Positions 1-12,703 of a stretch of 64,000 nt of DNA are shown in pieces. A program made the translations under genes and the position numbers. The notes beneath the pieces are model-generated. The model saw nothing but the letters and a program-made list of their open reading frames with translations. It had not been told where the DNA came from and did no database searches. The stretch covers positions 1,131,349-1,195,348 of the forward strand of contig CM038918.1 of the NCBI GenBank assembly GCA_021904315.1, given 5' to 3'. This DNA is from Sphagnum magellanicum (Eukaryota; Streptophyta; Sphagnopsida; Sphagnales; Sphagnaceae). Numbering within the stretch: position 1 is the first letter of the stretch; every line of letters starts with the position of its first letter.

Positions 1-3000
1 CAAATCTTCACCACATTATGATGTTTACTAATAAGCATTGTTTGAATCCAACCACATACTATGAAACTTGACATCACATTTTTAATAAATTATTATGTTA
101 ATCATTATGCTCAAGTTTGAAGAGTTTGAACACAAATTGTCATGACCAGTCCCAATAGCTGAAAACGCAATTTGAGACATAAATCATGTCTAAATTAAAA
201 GCTTGACACCATGCTAAAAAGCTCTTGACCATTGCAATAAGACAATGATCTCACACATCATGTTTCATATAAGAGTCAAAAATCACAAACACAAGTCTTT
301 TGTTTAATATGCACTAGTGTGGCTTGTGCTGTTGGCCCAAGTGTGAACCCATTACAAAATAAGGAAACTCAACATGTGAACATTGTTTTGCAATGGAGGT
401 ATTCGAACAGCCAAATATGAAAGGAAATCATGCTTGAATTGAACGGTAAGCCTCCAACTGTTCCCACGTTCTCCACTAATTTTTCCTTCCAAAACCTGGT
501 TTTTTGGAATTTATTTGAATTTTCAACAGCAGAAATCACTTTAAAATCAATATCTCCCACATTCTAAATCCAAATCTTACCAAATAAATTTCATTAAATC
601 CTGCTCCTCAAGATCTTTCCAACAACACCAAAGGCACATTCCAGTTCTTCCAAAATTTTCAGATATGATTTAATCTAATTTTTAGTGAAGAAATCATTCA
701 ATATTCAAGAACTTTTGCATCACAAGTCCACACATCATAAAACCAAGCCCATGCACCCCTCCTCATGGAGAGCTTTCCAAAGTCATCAAGGACACAATCT
801 GAAGCATCCCAATTCGGTGGATCTCATAACTACAAAACAAAAGAAACTACCTTCCTTCATAAATCAATGTGAAATGAATTGCATTGAATTGAAGGTTATG
901 GTCATTTAGAACAAGTTGCATTAGTTCCACCAATTCCAATTAATGTAGCCAATTGCATCAAGTCCCCAAGGTCAATCTGGTCTCGTACGTCACCTACTCC
1001 CTCAAGCCCAATCAAGGTTGCTTTAAGGATTTTGTGATGCAACCATCCAAAAAATAATGTAGCAAAACTTAGCTACATACTATATATGAAAATATGTAAA
1101 AAAGAAAATCTTTTTATATTATTGCTACCTACTAGAACTTATCATTAAAATTTGGCAATATCATTTTTTTAATTTTTTAAATCTGGAAACTTTTGGCCAA
1201 TGTTTTGATGTTTTTTATAAGTCAAAATCATTTTTCCAAGTTGAAATTTGTCAAAAGTTTGCTAGTTAAAAACACAGAGAACCCAATTGACCCATCAAAC
1301 TAAACCACCCCCATCTACCCAGTTGTTTGAATCTAGTCAATATGCTCAAATTGAAATCAAGCAAATTCAATACACATAAATTTTGGAACAAGTCATTGAC
1401 ACCTTGATGTTTGATGTATTATACAAGGTAGATGTGTCAAAAACCATACGAGGGTGAAAAACCAACTAGTAGGGTCAATGAATGTTTGACCTAGTCTATT
1501 AGTTAAATTTGGCATTTATGTGTAATTTGAGTACATAATTTTGGTCATTAGTGCACAATCAATGGATAAATGGATTTAAACCCATTCATTAATTGAACAT
1601 TTTCGTACCAGCATTGTGAATAGGAGTTATGGGGACTTATTTTAATAAACATTGATTTTGAGGAACATTATTTGGTGGATTTTAAAGCATTAATCATCAT
1701 AAGTGGATCAAACTTATGTCATATTATAATTAAATGTATTACAAGTGTGAAATAAATTTAAGGTGTTATTGGTGGGAGACTGTAAAAAAAATTAATCAAA
1801 ATCCCTACATTAAGGTGATTTGGTCAAATAAGGGTTGAATAAAAGATTTTAAGTTTAATATGATAGTGGGGTAGAATATTTTGAAAATGAATTGTGTTAC
1901 AAATGAAATTAAGATTAATTAATGTTGTTAATGCAACAATAAATGTCAAAATAATAATTAACAAGTAATGCTAATATTTAATATCATTGATGGACATCTC
2001 AAATTAAATAATCATTATTATTTAAAAATGAAAAACACAATTATGACTAATTCATTAATGTTAAAATATAATTTTTTTGTGTCAATCCTAGATGAATGTA
2101 TCATCGTGATATCCCCTTTTGTGGCAATTACATATAAAATTTATAAATAAATATTAATTTATCAAAATTTAAATTAAAAATAATTAATAGACAAAAATAC
2201 AAGACATCTATACAAGATTAAAAAATTCATAAATTTATTTAAGCTTGTCTTCAAAACAAATAAATTCATTCTTATAAAGGTGGGCATTAACACATCTATT
2301 CTATAAATAATTATTGATTTATCAAAATTTAAATTAAAGATAATCGATAGACAAACCTACAAGACATATAATATACAAGATAAAATTTTCATAAATTTAT
2401 TTAAGCTTGGTTTCAAAACAATTAAATTCATTTTCACAAAGGTGAAAATTGACACCTTTACCTTAAGGAGGAAGTTCTAAAGAACTTTGCACTTGAAATA
2501 GAAAAGTGGTTCAAGAAGTACGATTTACTAAACAATGTTAGGTGTAGTCACACTAATATGAGTAAAGTTAATATAATCAATGTTTTATTTTTCATGTTTT
2601 AATGTTAGAATTTGTACTAACAAGTTATATGTTACAAGTCATTGAAAATCATTCGTTAAACATTGTAATTGAGGGTTTTAAAAGATGTAAGGATTCTTAT
2701 GTTTGGGGAAAAAATTTAAACATATATTTACATAATAGTATATTACATCATATATTGTTTTCAGTCAAATTATTTTTTCACCTTTCAAACAAAATAAACG
2801 ATCATTTAAGGAGGTGACCTTTCTTCTTAACATATTTAGACCCTTCTATTTGTTTTACTCCCTAGCACGTATTCACAACTTGCATTATCATAACTTGTCA
2901 ACTTGAATTGTTTGAGTGATTATGTACTTAGTTTTAAGAAAATGAATTTTAAACAAATAATATTTGAAGTTTAATATAATATTACTTGCTAATGGGTAAA

Positions 3001-6000
3001 AGTAGGTCAATTGATATGGTCATAAAGTCAACCTTAAGGCAAACCCACCCTTCGGTGGTACTACTAAGAATGTCACATTTGATTTTATTGAACCCATTGA
3101 ATTTTTAAAAATCATTATGAATATTTAAATAAATATTTTCATAAAACAATTCTAATGAATACATTTATTAGGTTCCATAGATTTTGAAATTTCAGTAATC
3201 TCAAGAATATTGTGTATTTTGATATTCCTAATCATTGCATTTATATAAAGTTTTAGAATGAAATGCTAGTTGTTTTCCTTCACATTTTTGGTCATGAAAA
3301 TAAATTTGAAGCATGATTTGAGAATTTTTTGGGAATATTTTTTCCTAAGTTAATTTTGAAGTCATTTTATTTTAAATTTTATATTAGAAAATTAATTAAG
3401 TAAGTATAATTTAATTATGAATTCCAAAGTTAAAAAATGTGATCGTTTAAAAGGCCATCATTATTAAGAATACAAACTTTTAACAACTTCCACTTTTATT
3501 TTCCAAAAAAAACTTCAAGCCACATATGAAGGCATGCAATGAGTAATCATCAAGGAAAATATTTATCTAATTCTAAAGCATTTAAAGGAAAGGGCCCCAA
3601 GAAAATGATTGGGCCACTTTTGGTTTTTTAACCATTCTTTGAAATGGTTTCTAATGCTACCACACAAGGATGGATTTGGCCATTAATTACATGTCAAATG
3701 GAACAATCAAAAAACTTGTATCCAAAGTTTTTTTTCACAAATATGGTATGCAAGTTTGATCAAATTAAATTCGTGTATACAATCACACAATGTCATTCAC
3801 AATGTAGAGGTAATATTAATGCATGCATGCATCCAAAAATGGAAATCTCCATGCCATTAACGAAATCCAAATGTAATACCAAATTTGATCCAATATGTTT
3901 ATGTTATTCCATTGTGAAATGCACCCAAACTCAAACTTTTAATCATATGATCTTGACACAAGAATTCCAATAAATTCTCCAATATTAAAAGCTATTTGCA
4001 TTTTGAATTTAAGATTTGAATACATGCATCTATGGAAATGTACAATTTTAGTGTGCATATAAATGTAATCAGAACAACATTAGATATACTATTACTTTCC
4101 AATTTTGTGGTATCAAGAATTTGACAAAATTTTCTTAAGTTACATTAGAAAAGATGATTAAATTTGCACTATGAAAACATACTTTTCCACATTTTTCCAA
4201 TTATTTGTCAAAATTAAAAATAAAATGTATGGCACTAATCAACAACATCATTAATGAAAACCCAATCCATCATCAAATTGAACCTTTCAATTCTTGCACT
4301 CAATTATATAGATTATGATATCATACTATTGCATCCACCACATGGAAAATGGTGGATTTCACATTGATTCAACATGGATCCCCGTTCCCTTCAACTTTTT
4401 AATTAATCTTCAACCATGAATAATTCATGGAAAAAACACAACACCTTAAAATTCATATCATATTCATGAAAGTTGAAAAAATGGACTTAGTAAATGCAAT
4501 TGAAACTTTATTTAGTGTGTACTACTTCAAATCATTTTTTATAGGCTAATTCAAACCCTTTCAATAAGAATATCTCATTTAAGAAATTCCATTGTATGGT
4601 ATTGAACTCTATTCAAACCAAATAACTTGGATATATTTTTGCCTTTCAAAAAGTTAGCAAATCAATTGGTAGTGATTACCTTATTATTTTTTTGCCACTT
4701 TCAATGCAATGTTTTTTCCCATCAAATTTATTCTTTGGCATTAGAATGATGTTCTGTTGAAATATCACAATTTTCAAGGGTCTAAATTGCAATGAAGTTA
4801 GCAATCATAGTGGCTCATGAGCCGTTTGGAGTTTTTTTTTTTAATCAATTTTTCGTTCTTCAATCTACTTACTTTGCTATATTATTTGTTGTCACGTTTG
4901 TATATTATAATATTTTAATTTACATAAAGTAATATATTATAACAAATTCTTATATTATAATTCTTCTCATTGTTCTACTAAACTTCATCACCATTATATT
5001 TGCAAGATTCATCAATGAGATACAAACTTGATTATTTACTTGATAACAAGTGTATCAATTCATTGTGATAATATGCATGATTACAACATTAATTTTTGCA
5101 TGATGCTATTTTTCCCCTCTATTATTTTATTACAAATATTCTAATATAAACATTTTACTTAGGAAATCTTTAAAAAGTCTAAAAATGTTATTAGAAGAAA
5201 ATTTCCCTTCAAGAATGTCAAGGGGTGGAGGTATGATAAATTTGAAGGGGAAAAATGATTAATCACAAGAGGACATCTTATGTTATGTATCCATTATTTA
5301 AAATGATATTAATATGAAACCTACCAAAAAAATTGCACCTTGGAAAGTGCATTTGTTGATGCTAATATTTTATTAATTTCCATTTATATAACATCAAAGT
5401 AACTTGTTATGGGAAAAGGAGATTTTGACACATGAAAATTTTGTGAAATTCTTTTGCCACAATATAATTTTTAAAAATTATTCAAGCTCCAAATAAAGTA
5501 TTTCAATATACAATTTCATCATATGGATGCAGAAAATACAACCATTTTTAATCAAATACCTTGTATTGATATACCCCATCAAGCAAGCAAAATGATAAAT
5601 AAATATCTTTTATTCTTATATTTAATTTTAAATTGTGTTTTCAAAATAGTTGTTCCAATTTAGGTTTTAAATGTATAAATTTCCCTAGTAAGGTATAAAT
5701 GGGTGTAATAAGTTGTAACATTAACAACCATCTATTGGTAGGAATTATAAAACAAGTTCATATTTATAACTATGAAATACTTTCCTTACAACATTTAACA
5801 TGTTCTTACTAATCTTTAGATCCTTATTAACCAAATGTTAAGTTGAAACAATTAATTTTGGAAAGTCAAATTATAGGCAAGAAACTTTTGATATTATATG
5901 AAATCTCATAGGTAAAAATATGTTAAGGCCTATTGAGTTAAACATACATTAATTATTTGAGTCATATTGAACAACCAAACAACTTATCATATGTATAATT

Positions 6001-7157
6001 ATTTTGACAAATTGATGATAAATTTGATTTATGTGGACATTTGATCAAATTGATTTTCAACATAACTTTATAATATATTAATATATAATATAAAGGAAAT
6101 TACAACAATGTGTTGAAACCAAATCGAATACATGTCTATGTAATTTTCATCACAAAAATACACCCAGGTTCAAACTTTTAACAATGTGATCTTGAAAAAG
6201 GTTTTATTCCATAAAAAATTTCAATAATAAACTAATATTATTGATTGCATTTCATTTTATGATCTAAACACACATTAATAAAAAATGTACAATTTTAACA
6301 TCTTGGAAAATGTTATCACGATAGCATGCTTAACAATACAATTATGACATTGAAGTTCATTATTGAATCCCAATGTGTAAGCACCTAAATCCTCTCAATT
6401 CTTGCACCCAAAATTCAAATACACATATTAGATGATGTTGGATCTAGCCATTTAAAATTGTGGATTTCACATAAATAAGGTGTGTGTTCAGTCCTTGCCC
6501 TTCATTGGTTTCAAACAATATAATCCATAGAACAAAAGGCGAATGAAGGGTTGAGTGGACAAAAAGAAACCAAAATAAAAAATTCCATATAACCATTTGG
6601 GAAACATTTTCTTTATATTTTTTTCAAACCTTAAAATGACAAGGTAGTTGGGTACTTATAATTTATTGAATTCAAATGATTCCCAAATCTAGCATAAAAT
6701 ATTTAATTCATCATGACATGGACTTTCGAAAAAAACCATTGTTTTCATTCACAAAAAATGTCCATAGATAATAACATACAAATCACATGGTGTGAAACTT
6801 TTAAAGTTATTTTCAAAATTATATATTATCTAATTAAATTGGAGTCCTTAACACCCATAATTTTAATGATTTGACTATTTTGAAGTCCATATATATATGT
6901 ATATATATAATTAATTATCACACCCCTAAAGTTTAATTTAATTGTCCATACCTATTAAAATCACATATATTAAGGACCAAAAATGTAATTACATCACATA
7001 GATGTTTGAATTAGTAACTTCAAATTATATAAGTTCCTAAATTAATAACTCCAATTATAAAATACAAATTAGCCCCCATTACAATTACACCCACAATATA
7101 TAAACGTCATTGCGACATCCATATTGGTCCAATGTAGGTTGCATTGGCCCTAAACAA
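1..7157. other. AT-rich intergenic DNA of R1, no gene recognised
   Basis: Very AT-rich sequence with only short open frames. The longest (about 109 codons near 3,644-3,973) is broken in the matching part of R2, so none looks like a maintained gene. Small features are an ATGC run near 3,820, and AT microsatellites near 6,890-6,910. I see no LTRs, terminal inverted repeats or RNA genes. Confidence 0.6.
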
Positions 7158-7191
7158 AACATTGTAAAATTAGTATTAATTTTACAATGTT
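7158..7191 (-). promoter_or_regulatory. Perfect 15-bp hairpin just after the ROCO stop codon
   Basis: Arms 7,158-7,172 and 7,177-7,191 are perfect reverse complements (AACATTGTAAAATTA) around a 4-base loop, 16 bp past the stop codon at 7,207-7,209 in the direction of transcription. It would lie in the 3' UTR. The R2 counterpart (44,344-44,377) has one arm mismatch. It is AU-rich, so it could be a 3'-end or stability element, or chance symmetry. Confidence 0.5.
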
Positions 7192-7206
7192 ATTAAATAG
7201 TTGAAC

Positions 7207-10200
7207 TTAGGAAAATGTAATAGGAAGAACCTCTAGTATGGTCTGATTTAACCCTTCTTCCTTGTGATCATCACAAATCCACCGAATAAGAGGACCTTGG
7301 TTACCATTTTTTCTTCTAAGGTAATGAACCCTATTCAGACCAAATGATTTGTGTATGTTTTGTTTTTTTAAGAAGTCAACAAGCCATTGCTCAGCACCAT
7401 GTTTTTCCTCTCTCAATGTAGCCTCCTTGTGTATCATATTTGTTTTTTGGCCTTGAAGAGGGTCATTTTGAGAGTTTTCGCCAATACCAGAATTGGGTAA
7501 GTAATCACTAAGGCATTGTGTGTCAAGTGCTAGTGCTAAACCTCTTCCAACATTAGGTACCATGTCACCGATTCCTGCAACAATATGGGCACCTACTTTC
7601 AACAAAAGGGAAAAGATGTTCAGACCGATAACAAGATAAGGGACAATTTGTTGTGCTTTTGTCGATAACATCGTGACTTGACAACCTTGTTGTTCATCCA
7701 CAACATGAATGCCTTCAACACATTCGCACAAAAGATGAAGATGGAATGTGTGGAACCCAGGCAACATTTTCACAATAAGTTTACGTTGAAGCTTTGCACC
7801 TGTGGTTGTGAAATAAACATTGCATGGAACTTGTCGTTTTTGTAATTCCAAGGGCAAGTTTATGATGTTGTCCAAATTCATTGCCAACATGTCATGCAAG
7901 TTTTTTTCCATGGATTGAATTTCTTGTTTTATTCCATCCATCAATCTCTTCTCCATTGAGTGTAGTTCTGGAACAATCTCGTCATGAATGGATTGAGGCA
8001 ATTCGTCGAATTTGTCAATAACAAGTTGACGAAATGATCCTTCTGATAGTAAGTCAACATTCTTGTGAATGGCATTTGTACGTCCCATTGTAACTCCACT
8101 TGGAGAACCTTGAGGATCTTCATAATCTTCATCCTTAGTGGCTGAAGATGCATTGAAATGAACTTGAAGCTCCATGAGTTCATTTTGTCGTCTTTGCCAA
8201 ACGTCCTGGAGATCCTTTTCACCCAAAAGGGACATTGCCGAACCTTCCATGCTTCCTCCAAGGTAATCATCATTTCCTTCAAGCACTTCTTGCACTTCTG
8301 GCCATGGATGTTCATATTCCGGATCAAGGTTTGCTCCCCTTAGCTCTTGTTTCAAGTCCTCCAACAATAATGCTTGATCCTTTCTGTGTTTGCACAATAG
8401 AAGGTTTTCCACAGCCTTGGGCCTCAAAACCCCACGCACGAGTGAAATCCCTTGGCAACCTTGAACACTACTACACAATTGTTCAATTTTGCTTAAAACA
8501 TGATCATTGATGAGCTGAAAGGTTTTTGATGGGCTTTTGCATGACTTCACCAATATGTCAATGAAAAGAGGACTTGCCATTTGATCCCCACTTAATTCCA
8601 CAAAGATTTCCAAACCATCTACGAAAATCTTAATAAGATTTTTTTCACTTGTGCAAGGTGCCTTGATTGGCAAGTTCATAAAATGCTTATGTAATGTCAC
8701 CTGCACACAAAGATTAAATGTATTAAACTTTTAGTATATGAATATATGAAATAGGAACAAAACAAATGTATTCACATTATGAAAAAAACATTTTTATTGC
8801 AACTAGGCTATGTAATTGTAATCTAGTTCTATCAGACACTTTTTAGTTGTAATTTCATTATATCAAACATTTTAAAATTGTAACGGACGTAATTTTTTCA
8901 TAATGTTATACATTTTATACCATGGAAAAAAATCTTCATAATACATTACATTGTTAGATCATCATGAAATGGCACATTATATATATATATATATATGAAA
9001 AAAATTATATTTACCTGAACTCGTGGAAAGAATCCTGGGGTCAACGTCGTGAGTTCTTGGTCCTTGCATTGCAATCTACGACCAATGTAAATTATTTCAG
9101 CATTTTTTGGAAATTTCATTTCCCATTCCAAACGTCTTTCTCCTTCTGCAACATCTTCATGAAACTCCAATGTGGTGGGCACAAATATGAGTCGTCGTCC
9201 ATGGTCTGTCACTTGAGGCTCTCCTTCATATGCCAAATCCATTTTCAGCATAAGATGAACAAGATATTTTGAAATGTTGCTTGTATTATCCATGCGGGTT
9301 TGAATAATATCCTTCCATGACAAATTGAGAAGATGTTCGATTTCTCCAATCCGACCCCAACCATATTGAAAGGTCTTTTTCAAATTGACCTTTTCAACAT
9401 GCCCTCGAAGTTTGATTAAATGGCCCATCACCTCATGGCAAAACCAACTAGGATTCACCACCACAAAATCTTCTTCCTTGAAATAGATCATTTCACCAGC
9501 ATCGTGCAAAAACATGGCCACTGCTACGTGTGGCTTTTCAAATTCTTGTTGAACCACCAATTGTCGCAAGTTGGGTTCTTTCTTGTCAATAATCTCTTTC
9601 TCAAAAGTGTCCATTGTGACAATGGGTTGGTTCGGATGATGTTTATTCCACTCACACAAGCCATGTTGCACATTCATGCATGCTTCATAAATATGCCCCA
9701 TCTTTTTCAAAATATGCCCGCAAGTGTTGATCACTTTAGTTGTCACATCTCTTGCTTCTTGAGAAAGACGTGCATTAATCCAATAGCATGTAAAAGATAG
9801 ATTGATAAAAGCAGCAAATTTGGCTCTCAAATCGTCGAGGTGCTCTTGAATGAGACTTTTGTGAGAGAAGTTTTTGTCACCATGTGTCATGACAACCATC
9901 ACTTGTGGTGGAGAAATTGATGACCTCTTTGTGTTGGATGAGATGAATCTCAACCAATAACAAAGTTCATCCTTGATCTTTTCAAGATCTTTTTGTTCTT
10001 TAGAATTTTTCTTGAATGGATTACACACCAAAAGGAAAAGACACACATTCCCTTGAATGTTCAAATTTGGGATCATTGTATCATGAAAGGCATGATACTC
10101 TTCTTGGCCAGCAAGATCCCATATAGAGATTCTTTGGTCATCACAATCAAGGAGGACCTTGATTTGTATCCCTCGTGTCCTTTTGGCCCATTCATTTGGA

Positions 10201-12289
10201 TCATTGAAAGGTTTGATTGATTCAATCGACTCCTTTAATGGAATGGTCACTTTTGCTTGGAATCCATTTGCAAGGCTCCTAACCATTGACCTCCTTAATG
10301 TAGTTTTGCCTGTATGTACATAAATGTCACATGCTTTTAGCCCTTACACTTTAGTACACAAATTTGAAAACATGATCATATGTAATATAATTACCTTAAA
10401 TTGTATGGAAATGTTTATTTTCACATTACAAATATTTTGTTATAACAAAGTACAAATTTTGTACTTGTTCACATGGCAAGTCTTGTAAATGGAAATTAAG
10501 ATTTTGTTGTTACAAAATTGGAAACATCCTTAACATATTTATGTGAAATTAATGTTTAATGAACATGTTTATGGCTAGTTAAACCAAAGTTGCATAATTC
10601 AGTTCAACATTATGCACAATAAATACACATGGTTTAATGCCTTTTTCTAAATCTCAACACATTGGTGATTATATTCATTTTCATTTGCTGTGAAAAAATT
10701 GTTTTATCTTTCCAACATACATATTTGAGGTACAAAACTTTTGCATAATTTCATGCAATCTATAAAAATATTTCATTAATTGGATGAATAAGTTTTCCAA
10801 ACCATTGTCAAATCTAAAAGTACAACAACTAGTGTGAAAATTTGTTACTAGTTTTATGAATATAATAGAGACTTCAAATGTGCATCTGATTTTGTTTGTG
10901 TCAGGTCATAACAAATAAATGAAATCTCTTACCTGCATATGCATCGCCACATAAGAAAACTCTTGCAAACTTTGCTTTAGTTCGAGGCAACCCTTTCACC
11001 GCTGCCATATAATCACGTGCATTGCTTGCCAATTGCGCGTTCACTTGTGCATCATGTCCATCCCGTTGCAATGGAGTGCGGGAGAAATCAATTTTCTTCA
11101 ACCAAGGATTGATTCGTAGAAGGTCCATGACCTTGGCCAACACATCATCCCCTCTAACACCCTCACACCCATTTAGGTCAAGGGTGTGAAGAGTTTCATT
11201 TTTCTCCAATGACTCCAGAATGATGCACACATCCGATGGTTCTAATCTATTGTTACGAGCAATCTCGAGATGTGTGATCGAGTCATTCGTGCGCAACATT
11301 TGAGCAACAACTTCTGCCCCTTCTCCTCCCATCCATGGGCCAGAAAGGTGAAGTTGTTTAATGGATTTGTTAAGGAGCTGGTTTCCATCATCACAAGTGA
11401 GGGGCTGAAGTAACACTTTTAATGTATCACCATCCGCATCAAGGTCGAGCCATAGCCTCAAATTCTCCAAGGTTGAATTCTTCCCCAACATCAACCCTAG
11501 GGGAGCCACTCCAATCGCATGAATTCGCTTACCAAGGGAGAAAGTTTTAATGCTGTGATTGTTTTGCAGCATTTGGCATAACCTTTCCACACCTTTATCA
11601 TCTTCAGCTGAAAGAACCCAAAGATCCTTAATGTTGTGATTGTTTTGTAGCATGCTGCAGAGAATTTCCACACCTTTATCATTCCCCAATGGTAGGGTTA
11701 GACCCTCCAATGCTGGATGGGATACCAGATTTTCGCATAACACACCCATCTCCTCACTGTCCAACGTGCACCAAACCCCCAATTTTTTCAAGCTGTTGCA
11801 TCGACTGACGACATTTAGAACTTGTAGGCGTTGGTTTCTATATGCTTCCCACATGCTGTTGTTTCCATTTTCCTGATCCTTCTCCAATGAATATTGGAAC
11901 CAGAAACTTAAGTTCTCCAATTGAGGTTCTTGTAAGGTCTTGATAAGTTCATCGAAACTTGCATATCGGTTGTCAGGATGCATCAATTTCACCAGGGGTT
12001 GTTGAGGCGGAAAGATGGACGTCTCAGCTGTAGAACTGGGTGGTTTGCGGAACCCTGAGAGATGACCACTCTCCACTCCTTCTGCTCCCTTCTCCTCCAT
12101 CGTTCTAGTGTTTAGTTCATCACAAGTCTCGTCGCTCCTGATCTCCATAGCCATCGTCGGTGGTGGAAGTTCTTGTAGTATTTGTTTCCTTGTGTCATTG
12201 CTAGATTCTGATGAGAAGCTGACTGGGCGACTGGCCAGCTGATCTACATCCCCTGGATCTATCTCCACCAAGCCTTCTTTTATGTCCAT
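7207..12289 (-). CDS. ROCO-family protein: LRR-Roc-COR GTPase without kinase, three coding exons, apparently intact
   Basis: Spliced gene on the minus strand. Exon 1 is 12,289-10,933, exon 2 is 10,309-9,015, exon 3 is 8,700-7,207. Introns (623 and 314 bp) begin CAG|GTAAGA and CAG|GTAAAT and end in CAG, and the phases (1, then 0) fit, giving 1,382 codons with the stop. Residues 1-100 are low-complexity and acidic. About 120-430 are ribonuclease-inhibitor-like LRRs, with a 27-residue unit repeated at about 205-255. The Roc domain starts at P-loop GDAYAGKT (448-455), with switch II WDLAGQE (516-522) and G4 THGD (594-597). The COR domain follows (HDAGEMIYF at 721-729), continuing to about 1,010. 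Heptad-like MEKxL repeats lie at about 1,130-1,155. A hydrophobic stretch (1,237-1,262) and a conserved-looking tail follow. No kinase domain is present, as in Arabidopsis TORNADO1. The start is supported by an in-frame upstream stop. The family bind GTP and act in signalling; this protein's partner is unknown. Confidence 0.88.
8974..8996. repeat. AT dinucleotide microsatellite in ROCO intron 2
   Basis: Short TA run in the second intron of the R1 gene; longer in R2 (about 46,167-46,192), a normal length difference between duplicates. Confidence 0.8.
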
Positions 12290-12326
12290 TCTCCGACACT
12301 GGAAACCTCACAATGATGTAATCGCT

Positions 12327-12702
12327 CTGCAACAATGGTATGACAACGTTATTAAGTAAACATTGCTCAATATATCATCTTACGATTTGTTTTCACAAAC
12401 GAAGATTCTTCTAAGAATCGCCAATATATTCCAGTCAGCAAGATCCATCAAACAATTCTCAACTTCTATCCACTACAAGTCGATTGCATATTGAGCGCCC
12501 AATGATAATGACCCAAGCCAATATGGTTGTCATGCTCAAGCTTTTGCATGCACCATCATGATAGCACAAATTTCGTGCTCTCCAATCTAGACAATAGGTT
12601 GTGTAGAACACAAGTTCTCTACTTCGAGAATGTTACACAATAATATACCGAGCTCATAATCATAGCTCAAAATCAGAGGGATGGTGGTGGGAGATCCCAT
12701 AC
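12327..12702 (-). other. Probable 5' UTR intron of the R1 ROCO gene
   Basis: On the minus strand a donor CCAG|GTATGG (exon end 12,703) and an acceptor TTGTTGCAG (exon restart 12,326) bound a 376-bp segment upstream of the start codon. Both sites are kept in R2 (intron 49,158-49,531). The leader after the acceptor has an in-frame TGA before the ATG at 12,289, so this intron would be in the leader and not in coding sequence. Predicted from splice signals only. Confidence 0.5.
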
Positions 12703-12703
12703 C

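Noticed and set aside
3644..3973. 109-codon plus frame in R1 non-coding DNA
   Set aside because: The R2 counterpart near 41,270-41,600 has stops and indels; no motif recognised.
8158..8510. Plus-strand frames opposite ROCO exon 3 (also 9,420-9,800, 46,534-47,001)
   Set aside because: Antisense shadows of the conserved ROCO exons.
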